A stretch of DNA of 64,000 nt from Muraenolepis orangiensis (taxonomy: Eukaryota; Chordata; Actinopteri; Gadiformes; Muraenolepididae). The translations under genes were made by a program, and so were the position numbers. A model generated the notes under the pieces. It had not been told where the DNA came from. It saw only the letters and a list, made by a program, of their open reading frames with translations, and did no database searches. Positions 50,831-63,373 of the stretch are shown piece by piece. The stretch's first letter is position 1; each line of letters opens with the position of its first letter. The stretch is from positions 29,372,170 through 29,436,169 of the forward strand of contig CM051001.1 in the NCBI GenBank assembly GCA_027704905.1. The letters are read 5' to 3'.

Positions 50831-51479
50831 TGTACATGTGCAGGTGTGGACTGAAGTTGTAGGCCATGGAACACACCGGATGACAGGGGTACCGTATTGT
50901 TCCAGTCGTATCCTCACCTCGGCAGGTTTCTGTAGTTTTTCAAGTCATACAATTCAACAATGCAACATGTTTTTTATAACCTTCATGTATTTGAATTTAT
51001 TTGAATTATTTATTATTAATTTATATTTGTAAACACCCCCACATGCTCCTCACGTCCTCCCCTGTATTTAAATAGGCTGTTTTGTGTTCTACGGAACACA
51101 TGGGCTATATGTGGGTTAGCGTCTGTAGAACACATACACAGTGTAATTGTAATGTATAATTGACATGAGTGGAATTGCTTTTCTGTTTCCTTATGTGACC
51201 CGTTCTATAATGGGGAAGTGCTTTGATGTCAGCTCCACAGTGAACCCCCCCAGCTACCGCTACCATGAAGTGGAGCAGAACTCAACGGTACTATGAGGAG
51301 ATGTGGACAACACTCTGCAGATATAAGGTGCTTGGTTACAGAAATTTAAATGAATGAAAACATTGCATATCAAAATGAATTAATCTATCTGCTGAATCAT
51401 CTCAAGACTATCTATCGCATAACGTTTGTATAGTGTTCAATGGCCAGACATGTTTCAGTACATCTACGTCTGCTTATTC
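50831..51479. other. Unassigned stretch
   Basis: No feature recognised. Confidence 0.5.
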
Positions 51480-51810
<331 letters not shown>

Positions 51811-52191
51811 GAACTGTGCCCAGAGTGTACATCGTCCTGCGTCCATCGTCTGAATGCCTCCATTCATGAATGTTTTAAGGCTCAACGCTCTGAAAGCATT
51901 TGCCCGATAAAAGACCTCTGGTACACAGCTGTGTCGCCAGGGCCCTCAGTGTAGGGTCTGATGGGAGATTCAGAGGAGCAATAGACAAGGCTTCTGGTGT
52001 GTGTGCCCAGACACGGGGAGGACAAGGAGGAGGGTAGTACGTTCAGTGTTGATTAAAGTTTGGTGTGAAAAGTAGCCTTTAAAGTAAAGACATCTGATGC
52101 CACAAGAGGTGAGAAGAAGGGGAGAGGAAGGGAGTGCAAGAGTGCATATTTCTCATTTTAGTCTAGTCTGAAGTAAAACACCTGAGTGTTT
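51811..52191. other. Unassigned stretch
   Basis: No feature recognised. Confidence 0.5.
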
Positions 52192-52224
52192 GTTTGTGTG
52201 TGTGTGTGTGAGAGTGTGTGTGTT

Positions 52225-52298
<74 letters not shown>

Positions 52299-52311
52299 GG
52301 GGGGGGGGGGA
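52192..52311. repeat. (GT)n followed by poly-G
   Basis: GT array of about 100 bp ending in about 15 G. LINE-C copy 3 starts within a few bases. Confidence 0.95.
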
Positions 52312-53772
52312 GGGAGCTCTTGTTTGTGCATCCGGCATTGAGCAGAACAAATGCGCATAAGGTTTTTTTTCCTGATGGCATCCCCGGTCGTGTGCTCAGG
52401 AACTGCGCTGAACTTTCCTTAATTTTCCTCGGGATAAATAAAGTTATCTTGAATATTGAATCTTGAGCAGCTGACCGAGGTCCTTACTGATTTCAACTTG
52501 TCACTAGCTCAGGCAGTTGTCCCTGTGTGCTTTAAAACCACCTCCATTGAGCCAGTGCCAAAACACTTCTCTGCAGCGAGCCTCAACGACTTCCGCCCTG
52601 TTGCACTCACCCCCATCATCATGAAGGGTTTCGAGAGGCTGGTCCTGGCTCATCTCAAATCTGGCCTGTCACCCTCACTGGATATACACCAATTCGCCTA
52701 CCATGAAAACAGGAGCACGGAGGACGCCATTTCCTCAGCTCTGAGCCATCTCGTCTACTCACTCTTCACCCACAACTGCACTCCTGTACATGGTACAAAC
52801 ACCATCATCAAGTTTGCCGATGACACAATGGTGGTGGGCCTCATGAGGCAGCCTACAGGGAGGAGGTCCAGCACCTTGTGGCGTGGTACGCTGACAACAA
52901 CCTGGCCCTCAACACCAAGAAGACCAAGGAGCTCATCATCAACTTCAGGAAGACCAGAGCTGGCGCACACGCCATCCTCATCAACGGAGCGGAGGTCGAG
53001 TGTGTCTCCAGCTTCAAATTCCTGGGGGTCCACATCTCCGAGGACCTCTCCTGGTCCCTCAATACTGCCTCACTGGTAAAGAAGGCTTACCAGCGACTCT
53101 TCTTCCTGAGGAGACCTGTCACCTCAGATTCTGGTGAACCTTTACCGGTGTGCTATTGAAAGCATCCTCACCAACTGCATCACATTGTGGTACGGCAACT
53201 GCACTGTCTCCAAGCTGCAGAGGGTGGTGAAAACCGCCCAACGCATCGTTGGACTACCCCCCTGTGGAAGGCACAAAACATTGTGGACGACCCCTCTCAC
53301 CCCAACCATGGACTGTTTGCCCTCCTCCCCTCCGGGAGGCGCTATAGAAACCTTTGTTCCAAGTCAAGCAGGCTTAGGAACAGCTTCTTCCCCTCAGCTG
53401 TCATCTTCCTGAACAGCCCCCACCCCCCCTCTGCTGCCCAACCTCTGTTTCCCCACTGTATCACAACTACCTACCTCTCTATACTCACTTGTATATACTT
53501 TTACATTTATATATATTTATCCTGCTTTCAATAACTGATCACTACCTGTTAAATACTCACCTACCTGTATATACATATACCTATTATTATTATTATGCTC
53601 ATATCCCACTTAATACCTAGACTGTCTTTTAATCTGTACATTTAAACTGTCAATGATATTACCATGCACTTTACTGCAATATTTGCACGCTGGTTAGATA
53701 CTAAATTATTTTCGCTGTACTGTACTTGTGCTGTACAATGACAATACATTAGAATCTAATCGAATCTAATCT
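52312..53772 (+). mobile_element. LINE-C copy 3, truncated and internally deleted
   Basis: Begins GCAGAACAAATGCGCATAAG near 52341, matching copy 1 at 31634, right after the GT/G array. It carries LNDFRPVALTPIIMKGFERL, YQFAY-like HQFAYHENRSTEDAI, KFADDTMVVGL, TKKTKELIINF and the C-terminal SHPNHGLFALLPSGRR. RT motifs A and B are lost in a deletion joining SSALSHL to VYSLFTHNC near 52750. A short foreign LINE tail interrupts it at 52411-52464. It ends ATCTAATCGAATCTAATCTT at about 53772. Confidence 0.92.
52411..52464 (+). mobile_element. Extremely short LINE tail inserted in LINE-C
   Basis: TTAATTTTCCTCGGGATAAA, then TAAAGTTATCTTGAATATTG, interrupts LINE-C between TGCGCTG and GAGCAGCTGACC, which are contiguous (apart from a base change) in copy 1 at about 31698-31712. 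It is the 3' terminus of another LINE. Confidence 0.8.
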
Positions 53773-53799
53773 TTATGGAAAAGCTCAGAAAAATATTAT

Positions 53800-53948
<149 letters not shown>

Positions 53949-54177
53949 TGGATTGGTTGGGGGTTTTTGCTTTTCTCTCAAATGTAGAAAATGTATTTAT
54001 TCTAAAATTGTATTGTAGCTCACATTGGCCTCCTAGGACATTTAAAGGTTGATTTTTGGTTTATTGCTGACAGCATGCAGAGCTGTCTGCTGTGTGCTTC
54101 TGAAGCAAGCTGGTCGAATACTATTATAATTATTCTACACTATTTCTATAATGACCACTGCGTCTGGTGTGCCAGCA

Positions 54178-54211
54178 GAGATCATCTTCATCATCATCAG
54201 CTTCATCACCC

Positions 54212-54277
<66 letters not shown>

Positions 54278-54302
54278 CCATCATCATCCAGATCAGCATC
54301 CA

Positions 54303-54364
<62 letters not shown>

Positions 54365-54402
54365 CCATCAGCATCAGCATCCTCATCAGCATCATCATCA
54401 TC
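54178..54402. repeat. (CAT)n trinucleotide microsatellite
   Basis: About 225 bp of CAT/ATC with scattered CAC, CAG and CCA changes. Poly-His, poly-Ile, poly-Ser and poly-Met frames in different phases are artefacts of it. Confidence 0.97.
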
Positions 54403-54736
54403 CCATCCTCAATGCTCTGGGAGGGATGTAATGAGCGGTGAGTTATGAAAGAGTTCTTTGATCAGGCCTCCGGCCCAGTGTGTCCTCAGGCTGCTGTGGT
54501 GTCCAGAAGTACCGCTTCCTGCAGGTTGAGGTTGAGATTTCCTGTTGGGTGAGAACAAAAACAAACAAGATGCTCACGATGACCGAGCCATTGAAAGGAG
54601 GAGAGTTGGACCGCTCTGTGTAACATTGAGTCACTAGAAAGATAAAACGTTAGACAAAACTACAATTCAAAATCATCAAGCAAGGATCTGTTCTCTGCCA
54701 GTTGTGGCTTCTACCGGCCAAGCTCCCTCACTTCAG
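54403..54736. other. Unassigned stretch
   Basis: No feature recognised. Confidence 0.5.
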
Positions 54737-54805
54737 TTTGCATTACATTACATTAAATTGCATTACATTACAGTAATTTTGCAGACGCTTTTGTCGAAAG
54801 CCTTG
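54737..54805 (-). mobile_element. L2-like 3' end remnant
   Basis: GCATTACATTACATTAAATT, then TTTTGCAGACGCTTTTGTCG and AAAGCC, resembling the LINE-D terminus GGCAGACGCTTTTATCC plus its hexamer tail. Only about 70 bp left. Confidence 0.6.
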
Positions 54806-55077
54806 TCTAACAATATTGCATTCAACAATATTTTGCAATTTGATTTGTGGTTGAAGCCCAGCCATTGGTCCATTGAGCTGCCTGTTCCGCCCTTCGACTC
54901 ATGTCAAGACCAATCCGCCCAATCACAGCTCCAGCACCTCCCAGTTAGCCTGTCAAAACGGTGAGGGTCTTCCTCCAGGGTCTCTTATACTCGAGCGAAG
55001 GCACGTGCCGTATCCACCAATTGTGCAAATGTTTTTGGGTTATATGCATCTTTTTGTTTATAATATTTTATATTTTA

Positions 55078-55290
55078 GCAGATACAGCCGTGAGAGGCTG
55101 AGAAAAACCCTCCAAAGAGAAATCCAACAAAGGAAGAGCCGGAGAAGCGGACGCGGAGGAGTCAAGCTTTCCGCACACAAAGCTCCTCCTCAAGCCCAGC
55201 ATCCTCCTCGCTAAGGTCCAGACCTTGAACCACCAGAACAACTGCATGACCTTCGATCGCGCTCCGCACGGCGAGCGAGACGTAAAGGAA
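55078..55290 (+). pseudogene. LINE endonuclease N-terminal fragment
   Basis: A plus frame reads YSRERLRKTLQREIQQRKSR, then RSGRGGV. After a one-base shift comes PKPSILLAKVQTLNHQNNCM, matching the arginine-rich leader and first endonuclease motif (LPTILLANVQSLDNK) of LINE-A type proteins. Coding similarity fades after about 55270. Family not assigned. The frame 54873-55214 that covers the first part begins in unrelated DNA. Confidence 0.55.
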
Positions 55291-55438
55291 CCGTAGCTCA
55301 CAGCTAACACATCGCCTGGCGAGAACAACGGTGTCTGGAATGTTGTTGACTGTGGGTTTAAAATGTCGTAAAAAGTTACTTTGAAACAGTTGGAAAGTGT
55401 CTTTGCAAGTGGAAAGCAGCAAGAACCACACATGCACA

Positions 55439-55439
<1 letters not shown>

Positions 55440-55495
<56 letters not shown>
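55440..55495. repeat. (CA)n microsatellite
   Basis: CA, about 55 bp. Confidence 0.96.
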
Positions 55496-55497
<2 letters not shown>

Positions 55498-55790
55498 ACT
55501 GAAATGGCTATCAAACGGCTATTTTACTCATTTAATGGCCATCCCTCCAAATCACCTCACACACTGTGGGCACTCTTCTCCGGCAAACTAGTGTACATTT
55601 TTGTTTATTTATTATACTTACACTGTGATCATTACACAGTACAATGAAACCAGTCTCATTCCATTAAAACAAAAGTGTTTTAATTATGTTCGGCATATCC
55701 TGTTTGATAATCTGGATGAATTCCAATATTTCCAATAAAATGCATCATCATTCACTTTGGAAACATGCTGTAATCACACACAAACCAGTG

Positions 55791-55793
<3 letters not shown>

Positions 55794-55859
<66 letters not shown>

Positions 55860-55870
55860 AAACTCACACA
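55794..55870. repeat. (CA)n microsatellite
   Basis: CA, about 65 bp, with TACACAAACTC at its end. Confidence 0.96.
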
Positions 55871-56097
55871 GTAAAGAGTGTTTTGGGTAGCAAGTTGCTA
55901 TACTTCCCCCCTTTCTTCATATGCTGACCGTTCATCTTTCTTCTTCCTCTTTTTCTCTTCCATCATTCCCATCATCTCTTCCCTGTCCATCTCCCGCCTC
56001 TTTCAATCTTACATATTTTTTCCATTCTCCTCAGCAGTGTCCACTTGCTGTTCTTATTTCATGTTCATCCATCAAGTCATGCAGATCAAAGGAAATA

Positions 56098-56287
56098 CAT
56101 CACACACACGCTCACACACACACACACACACACGCACACACACATACACACACGCACACACAAGCACACACAAGCACACACACGCACACACAAGCACACA
56201 CGCACACACATACACGCACACAGACGCACACACACACACACACACACACATACACACACACACACATACACACACATACACACACAC
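56098..56287. repeat. Interrupted (CA)n microsatellite
   Basis: CA with frequent CG, TA and AG interruptions, such as a CACACACAAG block repeated three to four times at 56154-56190. Confidence 0.94.
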
Positions 56288-57655
56288 CTTTCTCGTGAGA
56301 CTTACGTGTACTGTGTCCTTTCAGGTCGTGTTCCCCCTCGTGTGGAAATTCAAATGTTTTAAATATGTAACAAAAAGGTGACTGGCCTTCTTGAACCGGC
56401 CTCCCCTCCTTATTAATCATTTCCCAGTCTTTGTTGTAGTTGTGTTTCCTTTCCGTTCCCATTATTTTTTATATTATTTTGTCTGGATAGCTTGTGACTT
56501 TGTACTGACAAGCAATTTTCCCTGTCGGGCGTAGCGTCACACTCAGCCCTCTAGGTCCTGCCTATCATCTCCCATTCAGCCAGCATCACAGTGAAATATA
56601 TCCTTTTGTTTGTTCGCCAGCAAAAGTCTGGCCAGTAAAAAAAAAATACAGATTTGATCAGCTCTCGGGCCGTTCCAACTCTTGTTCATCATGCAGCCCC
56701 GAATTTATGTATTTCACTACACTTTGTTTTTCACATCACTGCACAACAGAAATCATATCAAGAGACGGCAGTCCAGCTGGCAAAAATAACAGCTGGACTG
56801 ATGGAGGAGTCACTCGGAAATGATGGACGGAACACGGGGGAACGTTCACTGAAGAAAAGTTTTAAAAAAGAAGCAGGGAGAGGAGAAAAGGGACGGATGG
56901 CGTGACCAAACTATGAAAGCGCTGGAGGTGACGGAAATAGATTGATTGAAAGGGGGAAAAGGTTGAGCGGGAGGGCCGTCGTCTAGGCGACGCATTATAC
57001 GTTGTTTAAATCCATCACCGCAATGGCCACACACATCAGGGACACGAGATGAAGGAGACCCGTAAGAGAATCCCTTGGCTTACAGTCCAGAGAGAAAAAG
57101 GGGCCGTGAATAAGTTATGGCGGCAAACCAACGAGGACTGACTTATGAACAGAAAGGCATGTGACTAGACCTCCCTTCAGGGGTCTCCTTGTGAGCTGTT
57201 TGAGGTTGAGTGGCAGGCGCCGTAGTCTGCATAAGGATAAGACTAGGGTGTATGTATCTATGCCATGTTGCTCATGGGATAGTAGACCAATATCTATATC
57301 TATGCTTTTGTTCAATTATCATCTGTCTGGTCACAGAATCACCATTTAATTTGGCCTAATCCTCCCCACTTGGATATGGTCAAGTGTGACTAATCTTTCT
57401 GAGTCTTCCAGTTAAGCGTCTTTTTGCTGTCCACTAGCAATACTTTTTGTGCAGAGGAGAGTCCTTGTTTCTTCTTATGGATGGTCACATTTCAGGATGC
57501 CATTGATAATAAAACATGGATTAATGTTGTCTGTAACCTTTGACCTTATGAGACACACATGCACGTTGAAGACAGCAGCCATTAATCCTGCTTACAATTT
57601 TAGTGACACAGAAAACTCAAAGACACACATGTGTTATTGAAAGTTTTAGTGACAG
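56288..57655. other. Unassigned 1.4-kb stretch
   Basis: No gene or classifiable repeat. The longest frames are 60-83 codons without domains. Confidence 0.5.
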
Positions 57656-57765
<110 letters not shown>

Positions 57766-58043
57766 AATCTTTGCTGATTGTGTGCTGTGTGTTACAGGAA
57801 CTAGTTATAATAATATAATAATAGTATTATTATTATAAATAATATAAGCTTGGCTTCTTTACTTTAGTGATTGGTATTTCATATTTCTCCGCTGTGTGGA
57901 GGATATCACACCGTCTCATTGCTCCCTGTTTGTCTGTACAGGATATTGAGATGCCTCTTAAGCATCTCAATCTGCCATCACATTTCACATAACTATTGAG
58001 CATTGTGAAACAGTGGTTAGCTGCAATGGTGCTTGATGTATGA

Positions 58044-58388
58044 CTGTTGAGTGTGTGTGTGTGTGTGTGTGGTTGGTGGCTGGTTTAAGCAGCCTGCACA
58101 GCTGTGGGTCATTGCTAATCAAGGCACACAGGTTAACCCAGCCACCACCAACACACACTCAGGAGATTAGATTAGATTCTAATTGATTGTCATTGCACAG
58201 CACAAAAATAATTTGGCATCTTACCAGAGTGCAAATGTTGCAGGAAAGGAGGAGCGGGAGAATGGACCATCTGCTCTACTTGCAGACTCTACAAACTTTA
58301 CAATATAACCTGTTTACTCCTCATCCTGTGTCCTTGTCATCGGGAGGTGCCCAAGAAACCCCTTCAGTGGCTAGTGGCAGGGAAAGAT
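58044..58388 (+). repeat. Dispersed repeat E, copy 5, interrupted
   Basis: A GT run, then GGTTGGTGGCTGGTTTAAGC and AACCCAGCCACCACCAACAC, ACACACTCAGGAG, and after an inserted LINE-C tail (58165-58243) CCTCATCCTGTGTCCTTGTC, ATCGGGAGGTGCCCAAG and GTGGCAGGGA. Ordered blocks as in copy 4. Confidence 0.68.
58165..58243 (-). mobile_element. LINE-C tail inserted in repeat E
   Basis: ATTAGATTAGATTCTAATTG, then GTCATTGCACAGCACA, AATTTGGCATCTTACCAGAG and TGCAAATGTTGCAG match the LINE-C 3' terminus at 47498-47600 in the same orientation. It is only about 79 bp and splits repeat E copy 5. Confidence 0.85.
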
Positions 58389-58898
58389 AATAATAGAATA
58401 ATGAATAAAAAATAACAAGACAACTGAGCCAAACTTCAAGCTGGTGATTGCCGGAATGGGAGGGCACTGACAAAGCTTCTGTTGTTTTTCGAAATACGAC
58501 AGGCCACCAACAGAGATGAATTCTGAGGTACCCCTCACCCTCTGCTCAAGGAAATGGTCCTAGAGGAGCGATGTCTTGTTGGCATTGCTGCAACCTTCAT
58601 TGCTATCAGACATTAAGCAGGCTATTTATAAATACTCATTACTCACACAGTTTTCTTACGTAAATCAGCATTGGAGAGCACTGGAGCTCTCTTCATATTG
58701 GGTCACTGCAGGGCTTTTATACCAAAGTTTTTCTCTTTGACATGACATTTCTTAAACTGCTCGCTGTTGAACCACATATTTCTTTGGTCACAGTGTACAG
58801 CACAAAGGTTCAAATCATTTTTGGGGGCAAGGCCAAGCTTCAGCACAAATCTATCACTGCATGACACACACTTAATGAGGGCTAGGGCAGAGCAAGGG
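58389..58898. other. Unassigned stretch
   Basis: No feature recognised. Confidence 0.5.

Positions 58899-58946
<48 letters not shown>
58899..58946. repeat. (CA)n microsatellite
   Basis: CA, about 48 bp. Confidence 0.95.
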
Positions 58947-58947
<1 letters not shown>

Positions 58948-59319
58948 AATTATGTAATATAAACTGCAGAACAACATTTTCAAGATTTCAAGTTGTTTAT
59001 ATTATTTTCTGATTGCCTCTTGGATTTGTTTTTCCCTCTCTGCCGCCATTAACTGGACACAAAGGATTTGTATTACAGATGTACACATGATGTCACGCAC
59101 CTTCCAAGTTGCCATCTGGTTGCTTTTGTTATTATATCAAGATGGTGCCAAGATGGTGGCTTGAACTTCTGTTCTGAAACTTTAGATCACATGATCACCT
59201 GAACCCTCCTATTGCGAAGGAGAATTTGTTTTGTTTTCAATGTTATACATTTCTATAAAAAAAATCCACATTTGAGGAAAGAAACTTTTTAAGCTAAACT
59301 TAACTAATTGAACTAATGT
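58947..59319. other. Unassigned stretch
   Basis: A LINE-B-like CAAGATTTCAAGTTGTTTAT occurs at 58981, too short to call. AAGATGGTGCCAAGATGGTG tandem near 59139. Confidence 0.45.
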
Positions 59320-59595
59320 ACATTACCTTACATTACATTCATTAAGCAGATGTGTTTGTTTAAAGAGACTTACAATTGTGTGTTTCAACATAGGTAGGCA
59401 AGTGAAGAACTAGACAACAGAAAGTGAATTACCTCCTACCAAGCCTCCAAGAGCGGAACCAGTGCTAAAGTAAAAGTACAATAAGTTGCATAACAATATA
59501 AATAACAATTGGCTGACAATAGAACTAACAAGCAAACAATTGAGCAACTAATAGAGCTAACAGGATGAAGAGGAAGGACAAGGGTAGTGCTTCCT

Positions 59596-59688
59596 ATATA
59601 TTTTTGTATATTTTTGTGTGCATTTATTCCCCCCGTACCTTAATTTCCCTCGGGATAAATAAAGTTATCTTGAATCTTGAATCTAATG
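59596..59688 (+). mobile_element. LINE tail inserted in LINE-D
   Basis: TTAATTTCCCTCGGGATAAA, then TAAAGTTATCTTGAATCTTG and AATCTA, in plus orientation inside the minus L2-like copy. It has the same terminus as the insert at 52411-52464. Confidence 0.75.
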
Positions 59689-59764
59689 AGGTTGGATTTT
59701 AGCCTACGGCGGAAGATGGGCAGTGACTCTGCTGTCCTGACATCAGTGGAGAGTTCAATCCTGC

Positions 59765-59960
59765 GTCTTCGGGCCGTCTGCTTGGCCTCTCGCTAAGAGG
59801 CCGATCTACGCGGTCACGGTTCTTCTCTCTGCTGGCCCCAATTTGGTGGAACAAACACCGCACGGATGTCAGGACTGCAGAGTCATTGCCCATCTTCCAC
59901 CACAGGCTGAAAACCCATCTCTTCAGGATACACTACCCGGATCCTTCCTCGAAGCGCTAA
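59765..59960 (+). pseudogene. Inverted L2 C-terminus
   Basis: Plus frame reads SLRGRSTRSRFFSLLAPIWW, then VRTAESLPIF and KTHLFRIHYPDP, and stops at TAA 59958. This is the L2-type C-terminus seen at the equivalent end of LINE-D copy 1, but opposite in strand to the rest of this copy. A second, minus-strand version of the VRTAESLPIF segment lies at 59693-59760, so the two form an inverted repeat. Confidence 0.75.
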
Positions 59961-60900
59961 GTAGATTGTTAGGTAGATATTGTTCTAGACATTGTTCTGT
60001 ATTGGCAGACACCCCATGGCAGCAGAGCAAAGTGGACGTGCAGAGACTATAGCCTGGAGGTAGAAAGGAGCTTTTTTTTTCACTGTCCTGTAGGCTAGCA
60101 CCAGGGTCTTGAACTGGATGCGAGCAGCTACAGGGAGCCAGTGTAGAGAATGGAGTAGGGTAGATGTCTGGGAGAACTTGGGGCGGTTGACCACCAGACA
60201 AGCTGCAGCTTTCTGAACAAGGTCCAGAGGTCGTATGGAAGATGCTTGGGCGCCAGCAAGGAGGGAGCTGCAGTTGTCCAGTCGGGAGATTACAAGAGCC
60301 TGGATGAGCATCTGTGCTGCCTTGTTGGTGAGGGGGGAGGAATCTGCAGGAGCGTGTCACCAATGCAATGTTTGCTGAGAAGAACAGTTGGTCGTCCAAG
60401 GTTACACTTACATTTCTCGCAGTCCGAGTTGGCGTCACCACAGCATCATCAATGGTGACGGCCAGGTCTTGGTGTGGATAGCCCTTCCCCGGGAGGAAAA
60501 CCAGCTCAGTCTTGTCCATGGTGAGCTTTATGTGGTGACGTCATCGGTATCGGAATCCTGGTCTGCCAGGTATGCAGCAATGTGCTGCATCTCTTCTTGT
60601 GTGTCAGAAGGGGGGGGGGGGAAGACAATGGTTGCCATCGACCATAGCATTGGCAGGAGAAATCATGGGAGTAGATAAGCAAACCAAGATATGTTGTGTA
60701 GAGGGAGCGAAGAGAAGAGGACCCAAGACTGACGCTTGTTAGAACTCCAGTAGTCAATCTGGGTGGTTCTGACATAGGAGCGACTTGTCAGGTAGGATTC
60801 AAACAAGGAGAGAGCAGAGCATTGTGTGTAGACACCCATCCCCTAAAAGAGCGGAGAGGAGAATCTGGAGGTTCACCGTTTCCAATGCAGTAACCCATTT

Positions 60901-61255
<355 letters not shown>

Positions 61256-61945
61256 TGCTATTCATATTTTTGCAATTTTGTTAAAACTGTTTTTTTGCTC
61301 TCCTGTGTGGAGGATGTGTGCCAAAGAATACAGAAGAGAGAACCAAGATGGCCCGTTGAAACATCTCACTTTAGAAAAGGACAAAATGGGTCTGTGTGTA
61401 AGATGCACTTATCTCTGGGCTTTGAAGGATAATAGAAGAGGAACGAGGATATAAGACCTGAATGTAGCCATCTGCATCTGACTGTAATCTCTACCATCAC
61501 ACAGGCTTGGGTTTTCATGGATGTGAAGTAATCACACAATAAGGCATTATTACATATAATTGTTCCGTTCCGTTATGCACAGAGCTCCAAATTCTTCTAT
61601 CATTTAATTTTCAAGTCAAAAGAGTGTGATCTGATGTTTGGAGTGAGTAATAAATCAAACTGCGGCCTAAACAGCTGGAGCTTGTAGCATTTTTACATGA
61701 ATAGCCAGCTCACAGCTAGCTTATTAGCTATTTTCTGAGACTGTTCAACTAATGATATGGAAGTCGCATGCATTGAGTCTGTTGTCGGGTTCCATCACCA
61801 TATTTCAATTAGCATTTTGAAGTATCGCATTTGAAAATGTTGATGGAAACGGCCAAATTCGAATCAACTTATTAAAATTGTTACGCTGGCTTGAGGTGGT
61901 TTTTGACTGATTCCAATCAAGTTCATTCCCAAAATTCCTCTAGCA
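61256..61945. other. Unassigned stretch
   Basis: No gene recognised. Its last eight bases CTCTAGCA fit the hAT target pattern nTnTAnnn. Confidence 0.5.
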
Positions 61946-62508
61946 CAGGGGTAACCAACAGGCCGATCACAATCGACTGGTCGATCTTCAAAGCCTTCAC
62001 TGTCGACCCCTAGCATTTTCACATTTTCAAAAAAAAACAAATGTCATCCTCTGGTGTTTTATCAGCTTTTTAGACCTAGCTATGGCTTGTTGATTTGAAT
62101 CACGCATAGGTGATTTTACAAACTCCAATTGGTTATTTGATATGCTGAGGTCTATGAATGGCTGCATGCAATTGTGGGTGGGGTTCAAAACAAATCAAGT
62201 TTGGACAACCTTAACTAACATCGATATGGCTGAGGGTCCGGCGAAAAATAAATCAAAAACGTATTTTTCCACCCAGAATGGGAGCATGAATTTCTGTTGA
62301 CATCAGCGAAAGAGAAGATTATATGCCTCATATTCCAATAGGCATATAACAGGTAGCCTTGCCAAAACGGGGCAACCTGGAGCGCCATCATGCTAGCACC
62401 CATGCTAAATTCAAAGACTCATAAGAAGATCAAAGAAGCAATGAGCGTTACAGCTGACGTCTTGTTTGCTGATTTAAAAAACAGGACATAAAAGCAAGGA
62501 TAAAAAGT

Positions 62509-63365
62509 AGGGCTGTCAAAGATTCATCTCGAGACATTAACGCCCACTATTTTTTTTAATGCAGATTAATCATAGTATCCGGTTTAGGCTAATCCTCCCT
62601 CAGTGTTTCCAGCGCACATGTGCACCTGCGAATGAACTGAGAGGCAGCGTGTTAAACTAACAGGATGATGAGGAGACCGCGGAGTGCACTTTAAAAATCG
62701 TGCTCGCAATATGATGCCGGCAGCAAAGAAACTTCCTTTTGAGCATATGCCCTGTATAGCGCACATTATACAGAGGGCCGTTGCTGTTTCCCTCCGCGAC
62801 TGTGGATTTGATGGTGCTTTAGCAAAGTTCCGTAAAATAGTTGGACATTTCAAACACAGTCCTGCAAACACAGCGGAGCTGAAAGTCCACCACGTTTACA
62901 CTGTTTCAATGTCATTTTACAGCTAAGAATGTGAAAAAGGATTGTTCACTTTGGCCATTTGTTATTCAGTTTCTTAAAGTGGCCTACTTGTTGCAACATT
63001 AATTTGCATGAGATGTTTCTTTGCAAAAAATGTACAGGCAAGCTGTTTATGTTCACTTTGATGCAGACATTATTTTGTAACAGATTATTTGTGCAGTTGT
63101 CTGCTTAATATTAAACTTATTATCGATGTTTTGGGCAATACTAAGCACTCCCTGAGACCTTTTTGCTCAGAAAAACTAAAGTGAAAAGTAACAAATAAAA
63201 TAATAAAAAATCTTGATCTCTAACTGCTTTTAGAATTTCATTCTTTCACACCTGCATTTGTTTTGCCATCCGCAAAAAATGAAACTACAAGTAAATATGT
63301 TCCTTTTAAACTTGTGATTAATCTGATTAATCACAGAATTTTAATCACACATTTTTTAAATAAAA
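62509..63365. mobile_element. Second hAT-like remnant nested in the first
   Basis: Starts AGGGCTGTCAAAGATTC, a known hAT-type terminus in fish. It has a short plus frame (62684-62926) and ends in a TTAATCACA-rich region at 63316-63350. No matching right terminus (TTTGACAGCCCT) is visible, so it is 3'-truncated. Confidence 0.6.
62684..62926 (+). pseudogene. hAT transposase fragment (inner element)
   Basis: Frame with FEHMPCIAHIIQRAVAVSL (residues 19-37) and ALAKFRKIVGHFKHSPANTA (residues 47-66), typical of hAT transposases with zinc-finger BED heads. 80 codons, then a stop. Most of the protein is missing. Confidence 0.75.
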
Positions 63366-63373
63366 TGTGTACC

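Larger units (their letters stand above)
59320..60890 (-). mobile_element. LINE-D (L2-like) copy 3, rearranged
   Basis: The 3' terminus is at the left (CATTACCTTACATTACATTC, then GCAGATGTGTTTG). RT remnants on the minus strand at 59985-60775 include MDKTELVFLPGKGYPHQDL, LIQALVISRLDNCSSLLAG, HWLPVAARIQFKTLVLAYRT and, at the 5' edge, ALETVNLQILLSALLG (motif A end) near 60860-60885. Motif C is lost. Between 59765 and 59960 the C-terminal segment lies on the plus strand instead, and a foreign LINE tail interrupts at 59596-59688. The 5' end stops about 10 bp before a CA array. Confidence 0.85.

Noticed and set aside
54075..54448. Poly-His, poly-Ile, poly-Ser and poly-Met proteins
   Set aside because: All are phase-dependent translations of the (CAT)n array.
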